From: Candidatus Phaeomarinobacter ectocarpi
Lineage (GTDB): Bacteria; Pseudomonadota; Alphaproteobacteria; CGMCC-115125
DNA length: 64,000 bases
Assembly (NCBI RefSeq): GCF_000689395.1
Contig: NZ_HG966617.1
Span: 1,668,127 to 1,732,126 of the forward strand
Reading direction: 5' to 3'
Shown: piece by piece, positions 44,657 through 53,790 of the stretch
How the letters are laid out: each line of letters opens with the position of its first letter
How positions within the stretch are numbered: the first letter of the stretch is position 1
Translations under genes and position numbers: made by a program
The notes under the pieces: model-generated
Told to the model about the DNA's origin: nothing
The model's input: the letters and a program-made list of their open reading frames with translations, nothing else
Databases searched by the model: none

Positions 44657-45520
44657 ATGATCGAGACAGTCAGAACCTTAACCGAGCTTCGTGATTCCAT
44701 TTCAGCCCACCGGCAGGCTGGCCGTCGTATTGGACTGGTCCCAACCATGGGCGCATTGCACGAGGGGCACCTCGCTTTGGTGGATATTGCCGCAAGCCAT
44801 GCTGATGTTGTTGCTGTCAGCCTGTTCGTTAATCCCACCCAGTTTGCGCCAGGCGAAGACCTGGAGCGCTATCCTCGTGATGAAGACGGTGACAAGGCAA
44901 AACTGGAGAGCCGCGGCACGTCGCTCCTCTGGGCACCTGCCCCTCAGGAAATGTACCCAGAAGGATTTGCCACGTCCGTGCATGTCGACGGACCTTCACA
45001 AGGGTTGGAAACCGATCATCGTCCGCACTTTTTTGGGGGCGTGGCCACGGTTGTTACAAAGCTGCTCTTGCAGGTCATGCCGGATGTCGCTGTCTTCGGC
45101 GAGAAGGACTATCAGCAATTGCAGGTAATCCGCCGCCTGGTCCGCGATCTTGATATCCCGGTGGAGGTCATCGGCGGCCCCACCATTCGCGAAGCGGACG
45201 GCTTGGCCATGTCATCGCGGAATGCCTATCTGAGCCAGGAGCACCGAGCTGTTGCGCCCAGCATGAAGCGCATTATTGATGACGCAGGAAAACAGGTGCT
45301 TTCCGGCGGTGATCCCCAGGACACCGAGGATGCGGCCAAGGCCGCTCTGCTGGAAGCAGGATTTGAAAAAGTCGACTATGTCGCAATTCGCCAGGCCGAC
45401 AGCCTGGCAAGACTATCTCGGGCCGAGATCAAAGAGGGCTGCCCCGTTCGCATTCTTGCGGCAGCCCATCTGGGTACAACCCGCCTGATCGACAACGCCA
45501 ATCCGCGTAATAACCAGTAG
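44657..45520 (+). CDS. panC: Pantothenate synthetase
   Basis: This 287-residue enzyme joins D-pantoate and beta-alanine with ATP in vitamin B5 and CoA synthesis. The HIGH-like loop is VPTMGALHEGHLALVD near residue 28-43, followed by VSLFVNPTQFAPGEDLERYPR near 55, HFFGGVATVVTKLLLQVMPD near 128, FGEKDYQQLQVIRRLVRDL and GLAMSSRNAYL near 185 (KMSKS-like). The frame is open 150 codons upstream; MIETVRTLTELRD at 44657 matches the family start. panB is not adjacent. It converges on a secreted unknown after nine bases. Confidence 0.97.
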   Translation: MIETVRTLTELRDSISAHRQAGRRIGLVPTMGALHEGHLALVDIAASHADVVAVSLFVNPTQFAPGEDLERYPRDEDGDKAKLESRGTSLLWAPAPQEMYPEGFATSVHVDGPSQGLETDHRPHFFGGVATVVTKLLLQVMPDVAVFGEKDYQQLQVIRRLVRDLDIPVEVIGGPTIREADGLAMSSRNAYLSQEHRAVAPSMKRIIDDAGKQVLSGGDPQDTEDAAKAALLEAGFEKVDYVAIRQADSLARLSRAEIKEGCPVRILAAAHLGTTRLIDNANPRNNQ

Positions 45521-45529
45521 GCCTTGCGG

Positions 45530-46336
45530 TCAATTTGCTAACGACAGCGCCTCCACACCTGCAGGCTCAAACCTTTGAAAGGTCAAAGACTGGTCAGGGT
45601 ATGAGAGTGCAAAGAGCTCGTACCACCGAAGTGACCCGTTAACAGCCTCATGGCGCGCATAAACAAGTATGTCCATTTCGCCGTTGCCGTTGAAATCACC
45701 ACGGGCTACTTCGCCATACGTCGATGCTGAGCCCGCATAGGCGAGTTCCAGTTGTTCCGGCGAACTGCCTCTGGTCAGCACATCACCCGTTGCCACCATG
45801 CTGCCAACACTGAACTGCGCAGCTTTTAGGGTCGCAAGCGTATCTTCCGTGTCAGGCGCAAGCGCCGGCAATACATCTACCGGCAGAAGCGACAGGGTCT
45901 GAAACCCCACCTGCTCGTCATCGATGCGCGACGACGTTGCCTCACCGGATGCCGCCAGCGCCATGACAGAGCCGCAGGCGACCCGCATGAAGCCTTCAAA
46001 GTTCATGTCCATCTGCGTAGCGGCATACCACCCTTCACCAACTGCATCTGCGTAGGCGCGGCAGGTCCGTACATGGCGCTTGGCGCTATCGTCTGATGCC
46101 GTCAGTTCCACGCCCTCGAACTTGCCTGTACTGGACGACCGCGTGCCAACGGGCAACGGCGCATCCATAAGCCGCTCCAGTGTTGCCGCATCAGGGCAGC
46201 CACTTGCCGTCTCGGTTTCAAAAACCAGGGGCATGCTCAGGCACGCACCCGCCGCGTGGGCTGGCCCGGTTGGCAAAAGTGCTGCAACGGCAAGTCCAAC
46301 CCCGGCTGCGAGGGGCGCGCAAAATCGCAAGTTCAT
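45530..46336 (-). CDS. Secreted protein with an FG-GAP-like C-terminal motif, unknown function
   Basis: This 268-residue protein has a signal peptide (1-28, ending GPAHA) and a mature part with a few Cys residues (CLSMP, SGCPDA, RTCRAY, VACGS) that could form disulfides. Near residue 222 is GEVARGDFNGNGEMDILVYA, which looks like a single calcium-binding FG-GAP/dockerin-type loop (D-x-N-x-N). I do not recognise the rest. Its ATG overlaps the DUF1489 stop by 4 bases, so it belongs to the same transcript as the carboxylase genes, although their functions appear unrelated. Confidence 0.65.
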   Translation of the reverse strand: MNLRFCAPLAAGVGLAVAALLPTGPAHAAGACLSMPLVFETETASGCPDAATLERLMDAPLPVGTRSSSTGKFEGVELTASDDSAKRHVRTCRAYADAVGEGWYAATQMDMNFEGFMRVACGSVMALAASGEATSSRIDDEQVGFQTLSLLPVDVLPALAPDTEDTLATLKAAQFSVGSMVATGDVLTRGSSPEQLELAYAGSASTYGEVARGDFNGNGEMDILVYARHEAVNGSLRWYELFALSYPDQSLTFQRFEPAGVEALSLAN

Positions 46337-46770
46337 AGCAATCCGAGCTCCATGAGTTCCGCCTGCATTTCAGCTGGCATATCGTCTGCCCCCGCATTCG
46401 ACACATCAAGGTCCGCTGGCGCGTCCTTGGCTTCAAGATACCGCCAGCCCTGAAACGGACGCCGGGGCGCCGGGCGCGTCTGGATCAGCGGTGGATCAAG
46501 GACCAACCGGCAGCGTTTGATGCCTTCTGAATCCTTGTACTGCTCAATATCCAGCAGCTTCTGCCGCACCCGTATGGTGCCGGACATAACCCAATAAAGA
46601 GAGCCGCCATCAAGAAGCTCCTCGCCGCGTTTTGGCGTCATGCGGGTCGTGTGGAAAAGCTTGTCGACTTTTCCGTATCCGGTCTTGCCTGCCAGCACTC
46701 TGCTCTGCCAGTCAGCCAGATCTTCGATGGACGATGCGCCAACGCAGAGCTTTATGAGGTTAAGTGCCAT
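46333..46770 (-). CDS. DUF1489 family protein
   Basis: This 145-residue protein matches DUF1489, a family largely confined to alphaproteobacteria. It starts MALNLIKLCVGASSIEDLAD and continues with VDKLFHTTRMTPKRGEELLDG, SLYWVMSGTIRVRQKLLDI, RCRLVLDPPLI and RRPFQGWRYL. The function is unknown; the conserved His-Thr-Arg and Trp residues suggest a binding surface. It follows mccA by nine bases and overlaps the secreted gene (ATGA). Confidence 0.9.
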   Translation of the reverse strand: MALNLIKLCVGASSIEDLADWQSRVLAGKTGYGKVDKLFHTTRMTPKRGEELLDGGSLYWVMSGTIRVRQKLLDIEQYKDSEGIKRCRLVLDPPLIQTRPAPRRPFQGWRYLEAKDAPADLDVSNAGADDMPAEMQAELMELGLL

Positions 46771-46779
46771 GCGCGCAGT

Positions 46780-48792
46780 CTATTCGTCTGACGCTTCAAA
46801 CACCACGAGGGCCGCGCCGCCTTCAACCTGGTCACCGGGTGCCGCCAGGACCTCCGCTACGGTCACATCCGCTGGCGCATTCAAAGTGTGTTCCATCTTC
46901 ATGGCTTCCAGCGCAATCAATGGCGCACCGCGCTGAACACTATCTCCAGCCGTGACCCAGACTTGCGTTATCTTGCCGGTCATCGGGGCTTCGACACCTC
47001 CCAATGCGGCGGCATCCGCAGCATCAACATCCAGCGGATCAGGAACATCAAATGTCCAGGTCGCGCCATCTTTCATGACGGAGACAGTGTCATCATCAAT
47101 GTGAACACCCGCTGACAATCGCGCGCCGTTCACAACAGCCTCAATCACGCCTTCAGCCACGCGATAGGTACTAACCCGGCCCTCGGCACCCTCAAGCGAT
47201 ACTGCAATCACGTCAGCGCCATATGTCACATCGGCAGAAACCTGTGTGTCACCATCCACCAAGGTGAGTGTTTCGCTTGCAGTGCCCACCAGGCGCCATC
47301 CACCCACATCGTTCCAGGGAGAGTATGGGTCAGCATCACTGCCTCGAGCAGCGTGCAACGTCCTGTTCTGTGCCAGTGCGAGAGCTGCAAATGCCGCAAT
47401 GTCAGCAGGTGCCGCCTGTTTGCCCGGCAGCAAATCTTTCGTGTGCGCCTCGATAAAGCCCGTATCCATCTCGCCGGATGCGAAAACTGGATGGCTGACG
47501 ACATCCTTGAGAAACGCCGCATTGGTGGTCACGCCCACAACTTCAACCTCGCCCAACGCCTTGATCAATAGCTGGCGCGCCGCATCGCGCGTATCGCCCC
47601 AGGCAATGACCTTGGCGATCATGGGGTCGTAGTAGATGCTTATGTCGTCACCCAACTGAACCCCGGCATCAATCCGCACGCCGTCGCCCTCTTCCGGCAT
47701 CCAGAACTCTTTGAGTTTGCCGGTCGATGGAAAGAACTGCTTGTTGGGATCTTCCGCGTAGAGCCGCACTTCAACCGCGTGCCCGTCGAGCAGGATGTCA
47801 TCCTGCTTCAGCGGCAATTCCTCGTTCGACACAACACGCAATTGCCATTCAACAAGGTCCTGACCGGTGATCATTTCCGTCACCGGGTGTTCAACCTGCA
47901 GGCGTGTATTCATTTCCATGAAGTAGAAGCGATCTGCCCGCAGGCCTTCTGAGGTGTCCGCAATGAATTCGACTGTTCCTGCTCCGCGATAGCCGATCGC
48001 ACGGGCCGCCTCGCAGGCAGCCTTACCCATGGCATCACGCATGTCTTGCGGCATGCCTGGCGCGGGTGCTTCTTCCACCACCTTTTGGTGACGTCGTTGA
48101 ACAGAACAGTCCCGCTCGAAGAGATGCACAACATCGCCATGCGCATCTGCAAAGACCTGAACCTCAATATGCCGCGGACGGGAAACGAACTTTTCGATCA
48201 GTACGTGATCATCGCCAAAAGCTGCTTTCGCTTCGCGCTGGGCAGATGCCAACGCCTTGTCGAACTCACCGGCGGCATCAACACGGCGCATGCCCTTGCC
48301 GCCACCACCAGCAACCGCCTTGATGAGCACCGGATAGCCAATCTTTTCGGCTTCACCCGCCAGGAACGCTGGATCCTGATTGTCACCATGGTAGCCGGGA
48401 ACCACCGGCACATTGGCGTCCTGCATCAAGACTTTAGCCCGGTCCTTCAGACCCATGGCCCGGATCGCGTCAGCAGGCGGCCCGACAAAAAGCACGCCGG
48501 CCTCAGCACAGGCTTCTGCAAACTCCGCATTCTCAGACAGGAACCCGTAACCCGGATGTATGGCGTCAGCCCCGCTCCTGCGCGCGGCGTCGAGTATCTT
48601 GTCCTGCCGCAGATAACTTTCAGCGGCCGCCGCAGGCCCCAGCAGATAGGCTTCGTCAGCCATCTCCACATGCAAAGCGTTTGCGTCCGCTTCTGAATAA
48701 ACAGCAATGGTCCGCAATCCCATGGACCGAGCGGTTTCAATCACGCGGCAGGCAATTTCGCCGCGATTTGCAATAAGAACAGAAGTAATCAT
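46780..48792 (-). CDS. mccA: 3-Methylcrotonyl-CoA carboxylase, biotin-containing alpha subunit
   Basis: This 670-residue subunit contains biotin carboxylase (about 1-445: SVLIANRGEIACRVIETARS, GGGGKGMRRV near 162, EMNTRLQVEHPVTE near 288), a BT-like linker (about 480-590) and a biotinyl domain (about 595-668). The biotinyl Lys632 sits in ALEAMKMEH. With MccB it carboxylates 3-methylcrotonyl-CoA in leucine breakdown. Acetyl- or propionyl-CoA carboxylase alpha subunits are similar in layout, but the neighbour genes favour this substrate. Its ATG shares one base with the TGA of the hydratase gene. Confidence 0.93.
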   Translation of the reverse strand: MITSVLIANRGEIACRVIETARSMGLRTIAVYSEADANALHVEMADEAYLLGPAAAAESYLRQDKILDAARRSGADAIHPGYGFLSENAEFAEACAEAGVLFVGPPADAIRAMGLKDRAKVLMQDANVPVVPGYHGDNQDPAFLAGEAEKIGYPVLIKAVAGGGGKGMRRVDAAGEFDKALASAQREAKAAFGDDHVLIEKFVSRPRHIEVQVFADAHGDVVHLFERDCSVQRRHQKVVEEAPAPGMPQDMRDAMGKAACEAARAIGYRGAGTVEFIADTSEGLRADRFYFMEMNTRLQVEHPVTEMITGQDLVEWQLRVVSNEELPLKQDDILLDGHAVEVRLYAEDPNKQFFPSTGKLKEFWMPEEGDGVRIDAGVQLGDDISIYYDPMIAKVIAWGDTRDAARQLLIKALGEVEVVGVTTNAAFLKDVVSHPVFASGEMDTGFIEAHTKDLLPGKQAAPADIAAFAALALAQNRTLHAARGSDADPYSPWNDVGGWRLVGTASETLTLVDGDTQVSADVTYGADVIAVSLEGAEGRVSTYRVAEGVIEAVVNGARLSAGVHIDDDTVSVMKDGATWTFDVPDPLDVDAADAAALGGVEAPMTGKITQVWVTAGDSVQRGAPLIALEAMKMEHTLNAPADVTVAEVLAAPGDQVEGGAALVVFEASDE

Positions 48793-49586
48793 CAGGTCCG
48801 CCAGTTTGGCTCACGTTTATCGAGAAATGCCGCAATACCTTCAGCAGCTTCAGCGCCCGTTCTGTTGCGCCCCTGAGCCGCAACAGTTTCAGTCACCAGC
48901 TCATCATCAATAGGCAAGCCTGTTGCGTCGTCTATCAACGATTTGGTCGCAGCGATGGCACCTGGTGCCGCCGCAAAGATGTGGTCCACGAAATGAGCCA
49001 GCTTGGCTTTCATCGCAGCAGTGTCTTCCACAATCTCGTCGACAAGTCCGAGGCGATGCGCTTCCTCCACATCAAATGGGTCTCCAGCCAGCAGGTAGCG
49101 TCGCGCCGCTGTTATGCCGATTGCCTGAATGATGTATGGGAGGGACAGAGCCGGAACAAAGCCATGACGCACTTCTGAAAAGACAAATCGAGCAGAAGGT
49201 GTTGCCAGTACGATGTCGCAGGCGGCAATCAGACCAAGCCCATACCCTGCGGCAGGCCCCTCAACCACAGCGATGACCGGTTGAGGAAGCTCACGCACCC
49301 GAATGAGCACGTCGGCAATCGCCTGTGCGTCTTCTTCCGTTTCATCATCGGTGTAATGCGCGGTATGCGGCAGCCAATCAAAGTCTGCCAAGCCCGAAAA
49401 GACCTTTCCTTCCGCTCGAATGACCAACCCACGAACGGTGTCCGAATTGGCGCGCAGGTCTTCCAGGCACTGTTTCAGATCCTCGACAAGATCAGGATTG
49501 AACGCATTGTGCTGGTCTGGATTGTTGAGAGTAATGGTTGCAAGCCCGTCACGGGTTACGTCCATAAGAACAAAGTCATCAGCCAT
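48792..49586 (-). CDS. liuC: Enoyl-CoA hydratase/isomerase family protein, probably methylglutaconyl-CoA hydratase
   Basis: This 264-residue crotonase has TITLNNPDQHNAFNPDLVEDL near residue 15, oxyanion-loop regions IRAEGKVFSGLADFDWL near 60 and VEGPAAGYGLGLIAACD near 108, and FVFSEVRHGFVPALSLPYI near 135. Position between mccB and mccA is the liu-operon place for 3-methylglutaconyl-CoA hydratase, the next step after the carboxylase. The usual AGAD of the first loop is altered to GLAD. The frame is open 46 codons upstream; AAGGAAA before 49586 favours the shorter form. Confidence 0.88.
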   Translation of the reverse strand: MADDFVLMDVTRDGLATITLNNPDQHNAFNPDLVEDLKQCLEDLRANSDTVRGLVIRAEGKVFSGLADFDWLPHTAHYTDDETEEDAQAIADVLIRVRELPQPVIAVVEGPAAGYGLGLIAACDIVLATPSARFVFSEVRHGFVPALSLPYIIQAIGITAARRYLLAGDPFDVEEAHRLGLVDEIVEDTAAMKAKLAHFVDHIFAAAPGAIAATKSLIDDATGLPIDDELVTETVAAQGRNRTGAEAAEGIAAFLDKREPNWRT

Positions 49587-49597
49587 AATCTGTTTCC

Positions 49598-51217
49598 TTA
49601 CATTCTGAAGACGCCGAACCTGTCGGGCGCAAGAGGGTTGCGGATAGGCGCGTTCAATGAAGCGGATATGGCGAGCCCCAGCACCATGCGCGTGTCCTGA
49701 GGCGCAATGATGCCATCGTCCCAAAGGCGCGCTGTGGCGAAATACGGATGCCCCTCTTCGTCATAGGCCTCGCGAATGGGAGCCTTGAAGGCATCTTCTT
49801 CGTCGGCACTCCACGCTTCGCCGCGTGCTTCCATGCCGTCGCGTTTGACCGTTGCAAGCACACTGGCGGCCTGTTCGCCGCCCATGACGGAGATACGTGC
49901 ATTGGGCCAGGCAAACATGAACCGGGGTGAATAGGCACGACCACACATGCCGTAGTTCCCGGCCCCATAGGAGCCGCCAATAATGACCGTGAACTTTGGC
50001 ACCTGTGCTGTGGCAACAGCCGTCACCATCTTGGCGCCATCTTTGGCAATGCCGCCGGCCTCATACTGGCTACCGACCATGAAGCCGGAAATGTTCTGCA
50101 GGAAGATCAGCGGGATGCCGCGCTGGGAACACAGCTCAATAAAGTGTGCCGCTTTCTGCGCGCTTTCCGAAAACAGAATGCCGTTGTTGGCAACGATGCC
50201 GACGGGATATCCCATCAACCGCGCAAACCCGGTGACCAGGGTCGTGCCATAGAGTTTCTTGAACTCGTCAAACTCCGAGCCATCCACCAGCCGCGCGATG
50301 ACTTCGCGCACGTCATACTGGGTGGTGAGCGTTTCCGGCACCACGCCGGCAAGCTCTGCCGGATCATAGAGCGGCGCACGTGGCGCGCGCATTTCGACCT
50401 CGCAAGGTTTGCGCGTGTTCAGATTGCTCACAATCTGCCGCGCAATCGCCAGGGCGTGGGCGTCATCTTCCGCATAGTGATCCGTCACGCCGGACTTGCG
50501 TGAGTGCACATCCGCACCGCCCAGGTCTTCCGCGCTGACAACTTCACCGGTGGCAGCTTTCACAAGCGGCGGACCACCCAGAAAAATCGTGCCCTGATTG
50601 CGCACGATGATGGTCTCATCAGACATGGCCGGCACATAAGCCCCACCGGCCGTGCACGACCCCATCACAACCGCGATCTGCGCAATGCCTTCGGCCGACA
50701 TTGTTGCCTGATTGAAAAAGATGCGCCCGAAGTGTTCGCGATCCGGAAAAATGTCTGCCTGGTTGGGAAGATTGGCCCCGCCGGAATCCACGAGATAGAT
50801 GCAGGGCAACCTGTTTTCCCGCGCCACTTCCTGTGCGCGCAGATGCTTCTTCACGGTGATCGGATAGTACGTGCCGCCTTTGATTGTCGCATCATTACAT
50901 ACAATCATGCATTCGCGGCCAGAGACACGCCCAATGCCGGTGATGATCGCTGCTGCATGTATGTCATCGTCATACATGCCATTTGCGGCAAGCGGCGACA
51001 GTTCAAGAAAGGGCGTGCCGGGATCAAGCAACCGGGCAACACGGTCACGAGGCAGTAATTTGCCGCGCGAAACATGTCGGTCCCGCGAGCGTTCATTGCC
51101 GCCTAAAGAGGCCTGCGCTGTCTTGGTTTCAAGGTCAGCAATCAGGCCCTGCATGGCCGCTGCATTTTCCTTGAAACTGCTACTCTTGGTCTGGATGGAC
51201 GATTTTAGCTTCGGCAT
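49598..51217 (-). CDS. mccB: 3-Methylcrotonyl-CoA carboxylase, beta (carboxyltransferase) subunit
   Basis: This 539-residue carboxyltransferase transfers CO2 from biotin to 3-methylcrotonyl-CoA. The N-lobe includes [35 protein letters not shown] near 85 and [19 protein letters not shown] near 145. The C-lobe has [20 protein letters not shown] near 372 and [16 protein letters not shown] near 410. Length and the SGGANLPNQ segment fit the MCC group. The frame is open 69 codons upstream, but [12 protein letters not shown] at 51217 fits the family start. It is the first gene of mccB-liuC-mccA-DUF1489-secreted protein. Confidence 0.95.
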   Translation of the reverse strand: MPKLKSSIQTKSSSFKENAAAMQGLIADLETKTAQASLGGNERSRDRHVSRGKLLPRDRVARLLDPGTPFLELSPLAANGMYDDDIHAAAIITGIGRVSGRECMIVCNDATIKGGTYYPITVKKHLRAQEVARENRLPCIYLVDSGGANLPNQADIFPDREHFGRIFFNQATMSAEGIAQIAVVMGSCTAGGAYVPAMSDETIIVRNQGTIFLGGPPLVKAATGEVVSAEDLGGADVHSRKSGVTDHYAEDDAHALAIARQIVSNLNTRKPCEVEMRAPRAPLYDPAELAGVVPETLTTQYDVREVIARLVDGSEFDEFKKLYGTTLVTGFARLMGYPVGIVANNGILFSESAQKAAHFIELCSQRGIPLIFLQNISGFMVGSQYEAGGIAKDGAKMVTAVATAQVPKFTVIIGGSYGAGNYGMCGRAYSPRFMFAWPNARISVMGGEQAASVLATVKRDGMEARGEAWSADEEDAFKAPIREAYDEEGHPYFATARLWDDGIIAPQDTRMVLGLAISASLNAPIRNPLAPDRFGVFRM

Positions 51218-51703
51218 GGTCCCTGAAACACTTCCTGCGCCGGCGTCTGTTGAGTATGCGCCCGCTTCAAAATGCACCTGAATCTGACAGATGCGTAGGT
51301 CAAGGGAGCATAGCCCAAAACCGCAAGCAAGTGATGTGTTACATAGGAGCAATGCGCAGGAAACCGCCGGTTTTGCGTAGTTCCAAGGCCACGTCCAACT
51401 CCCCCGGACACAATAGGGGATCAACCGGAAAACCCTGCATCATTTGAACTACCAGGCCCCCGCCTCACGCGGCCGTTCGATGCCTAATCACAGGCAAATA
51501 AGGCAACCCCCGAAAGACATTGCAAAAATCGCGAAAAACGAGCATGGTCCCCGTGCCTATTCGACTTCTCTGGCCTCCTCCGACGACGTCACCCAACAAA
51601 GACGCAATCAGGACTTTCGGCAAGGGGTTGCGAATGCCCGTCCAGGCATGTTGCCAAGGACGGTACAAGATCGTGTGACGATCGGAATTGAAGGACTATC
51701 AAG
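51218..51703. promoter_or_regulatory. Divergent region between mccB and the cold-shock gene
   Basis: About 490 bases contain no supported gene. Two short hairpins are seen: AAACCG-CC-GGTTT near 51361 and GATCGT-GTG-ACGATC (51669-51683). The second ends about 20 bases before the cold-shock ATG. Cold-shock genes often have long, structured 5' leaders, and this stretch could hold one. Open frames of 60-90 codons here do not look like proteins. Confidence 0.4.
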
Positions 51704-51910
51704 ATGCAGGGAACCGTGAAGTGGTTCGACATGAAAAAGGGCTACGGTTTCGTACAGCCCGATGATGGCGGCAAAGACGCCTTCGTGCACATCACAGCTG
51801 TTCAGGCTGCCGGACTGGCAAGCCTTGACGAAGGCCAGGTCGTGGAGTTTGAACTCCAGGAAGGCCGCAACGGCAAGATGTCTGCCGAAAACCTGAAAGT
51901 TGTTGGCTAA
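51704..51910 (+). CDS. Cold-shock protein (CspA family)
   Basis: This 68-residue single cold-shock domain binds single-stranded nucleic acid. RNP1 is KKGYGFVQP near residue 11-19 and RNP2 is DAFVHITAV near 29. It starts MQGTVKWFDMKKGYGFV, with AAGGA seven bases before the ATG, and ends in a basic ENLKVVG. Alphaproteobacteria often have several copies, and which is cold-induced cannot be read here. A perfect 12-bp hairpin follows the gene. Confidence 0.97.
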   Translation: MQGTVKWFDMKKGYGFVQPDDGGKDAFVHITAVQAAGLASLDEGQVVEFELQEGRNGKMSAENLKVVG

Positions 51911-51941
51911 TTAGCCTCCACTCCAGGATTTGACGAATTCG

Positions 51942-51974
51942 CGGCCCGGACGCTTCCAGCGTCCGGGCCGTATT
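51942..51974 (+). terminator. Terminator-type hairpin after the cold-shock gene
   Basis: CGGCCCGGACGC (51942-51953) pairs perfectly with GCGTCCGGGCCG (51959-51970) over a TTCCA loop, 31 bases after the stop. It is followed by TATTCGTATCT, which is only partly T-rich, so termination may depend on the very stable stem. Confidence 0.75.
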
Positions 51975-52025
51975 CGTATCTGCTGCACAGCGGCGGCATG
52001 AACCACAACCACGCGACAGGTTCAC

Positions 52026-52994
52026 ATGGCTCTGCCCCTCTTTCCCAAAAGCGATGCATACGCCAGTGGCTTCCTCCCGCCAGAGGATGGCCACGAGATC
52101 TATTACGAAGAGTGCGGCAATCCCGCAGGCGAACCATTAATGTATCTGCATGGTGGTCCCGGCAGCGGATTTTCGACCGACATCACCCAACTCACAGACC
52201 CCGAACACTACCGGATCATCCTGGCCGATCAGCGCGGTGCCGGCCGATCGCGTCCGCATGGCAGCCTCGAGGCCAACACAACGCCTCATCTGATCCAAGA
52301 CATTGAACGGTTGCGCAACCATTTGAAGCTGGAGCGCTGGGCCTTGTTTGGCGGCTCATGGGGAGCAACCCTCGCCGTCGTCGCAGCCATGGCGCATCCC
52401 AAGCGCGTTGCCCGAATAGTCCTCTACGGATTGTTTCTGTCACGCCAAAGCGAACTCGAAGCCCTGTACTACCCAGGCGGCGTTGCTGCAGCCCTGTATC
52501 CGGATGTGTTTGCCGACTTCCTGGAACCGCTGACACCGACACAACAGCAAGACCCCATCACTGCCTATGCAGGCCTGTTTGCTGACACAAACAACGCCAA
52601 GCGCCTGGATGCCCTGCATAGATGGACGGCCCTTGAAAAAGCTGTCTCGCGGCTTGTCGTCGACACCACACGCATGTCAGCGGAACTTGCAGATCCTGAC
52701 TTCGTGCTGGCGCATTCGCTCATCGAGAACCATTACTTTCGCCATCACGGCTTTATCGACGGCGACAGCATTATCAGGCAGGCAGCAACGACACTTGCCG
52801 ACATCAAGATCGATCTGGTGACGTCGCGCTATGACATCGTATGTCCACCCCAAACGGCATTTGAATTTGCGCGCGCCGTTCCACACACAAATCTGACCGT
52901 CGTGCCCGATGCAGGTCATACATGGCGCGATCCATCCAACACACAGGCCCTTCTCACAGCCCTCAACCCGCATCTCCTGAAAGACACAACATGA
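52026..52994 (+). CDS. pip: Proline iminopeptidase (alpha/beta hydrolase)
   Basis: This 322-residue S33-family peptidase removes N-terminal proline. Signatures: LMYLHGGPGSGFSTD near residue 39 (oxyanion HGGPG), ADQRGAGRSRPHG near 67, the nucleophile in ALFGGSWGATLAVV near 107-120, and the late Asp/His residues in RYDIVCPP and DAGHTWR near 296. The C-terminal lid is somewhat divergent from E. coli-type enzymes. Its TGA overlaps the ATG of the Nudix gene (ATGA). Confidence 0.93.
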   Translation: MALPLFPKSDAYASGFLPPEDGHEIYYEECGNPAGEPLMYLHGGPGSGFSTDITQLTDPEHYRIILADQRGAGRSRPHGSLEANTTPHLIQDIERLRNHLKLERWALFGGSWGATLAVVAAMAHPKRVARIVLYGLFLSRQSELEALYYPGGVAAALYPDVFADFLEPLTPTQQQDPITAYAGLFADTNNAKRLDALHRWTALEKAVSRLVVDTTRMSAELADPDFVLAHSLIENHYFRHHGFIDGDSIIRQAATTLADIKIDLVTSRYDIVCPPQTAFEFARAVPHTNLTVVPDAGHTWRDPSNTQALLTALNPHLLKDTT

Positions 52995-53605
52995 GTTCTT
53001 CCAATTCCATCAAGCCCCCTTCCAAGCCCGGCGCATGGAAAGTCCATTCAGAAGAAATCGTTTTTGAAACGCCCTACATCCGTGCACGCCAGCAGCGTTG
53101 CGAAACCATGCGCGGTGCCATTGTGGACCCCTATCATGTCTTCGACCTGCCAAACTGGGCAGCCATGCTTGCCATCACACCGGACCACCATGCGGTGCTG
53201 GTCCGTAACTATCGCCACGGCTCCCAGCGCGTGATGCTGGAATTACCCGGCGGCATTATCGATGACGATGATCCGAACACAGAGCATGCCGTGGCCCGCG
53301 AGCTACGCGAAGAAACCGGCTACAGCGCAGACAGGATCTTCGCGTTGCCACCCATCCATCCCTACCCCGGCAGGTTCCGCCAGATGGCCTATCCGTATCT
53401 CGGCATCGGCGCCGTCAAAGCCCACGAGCAAGCGCTGGAGGATGACGAAGACCTGGAAGTCATCACCATGCCCTTGGGCGACGCCTTTCGGGTGTTTGCT
53501 GATGGCAGCACCGATATCGCCATCGCCCATGCGGGAATCATGCTGGCAGCAAGGCATCTCATCACGAGCAACCCTGATCTTTCCGAATTGCGGGCACACA
53601 TTTAG
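52991..53605 (+). CDS. Nudix hydrolase (ADP-ribose pyrophosphatase-like)
   Basis: This 204-residue Nudix protein has the ADP-ribose-pyrophosphatase style order: VLVRNYRHGSQRVMLELPGG near residue 78-97, then the box end ARELREETGYSADRIF near 110-125. A loop follows with YPGRFRQMAYPYLG and an acidic helix (EDDEDLEVITMPLGDA). There is no signal peptide. The frame extends upstream inside pip; the overlap start at 52991 is favoured. Substrate remains to be shown. Confidence 0.9.
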   Translation: MSSSNSIKPPSKPGAWKVHSEEIVFETPYIRARQQRCETMRGAIVDPYHVFDLPNWAAMLAITPDHHAVLVRNYRHGSQRVMLELPGGIIDDDDPNTEHAVARELREETGYSADRIFALPPIHPYPGRFRQMAYPYLGIGAVKAHEQALEDDEDLEVITMPLGDAFRVFADGSTDIAIAHAGIMLAARHLITSNPDLSELRAHI

Positions 53606-53743
53606 GGAGATCGCCGCTTTACGCTCCCATGTGACCAGATTTCTCCGATTTCTTCAGACCAAAAAACTCTGTTTTCCGCCGTTTTTCAGGACCACTCATA
53701 CTTTCGAGTGATTGCTAAATCCTGGGAAACCGCCACTTTCCGA

Positions 53744-53766
53744 CGGATGCACCATCGGTGCATCCG
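53744..53766 (+). promoter_or_regulatory. Perfect leader hairpin ahead of the autotransporter gene
   Basis: CGGATGCACC (53744-53753) and GGTGCATCCG (53757-53766) form an exact 10-bp stem with a 3-base loop, 24 bases before the ATG at 53791. No T-run follows. It may be an operator or a leader structure. Confidence 0.5.
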
Positions 53767-53790
53767 GGGATCAAAGTGTACAGGGCGGTC

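Noticed and set aside
51250-51719. Open frames between mccB and the cold-shock gene
   Set aside because: They have low-complexity basic or Pro-rich translations, no ribosome sites and no family match.
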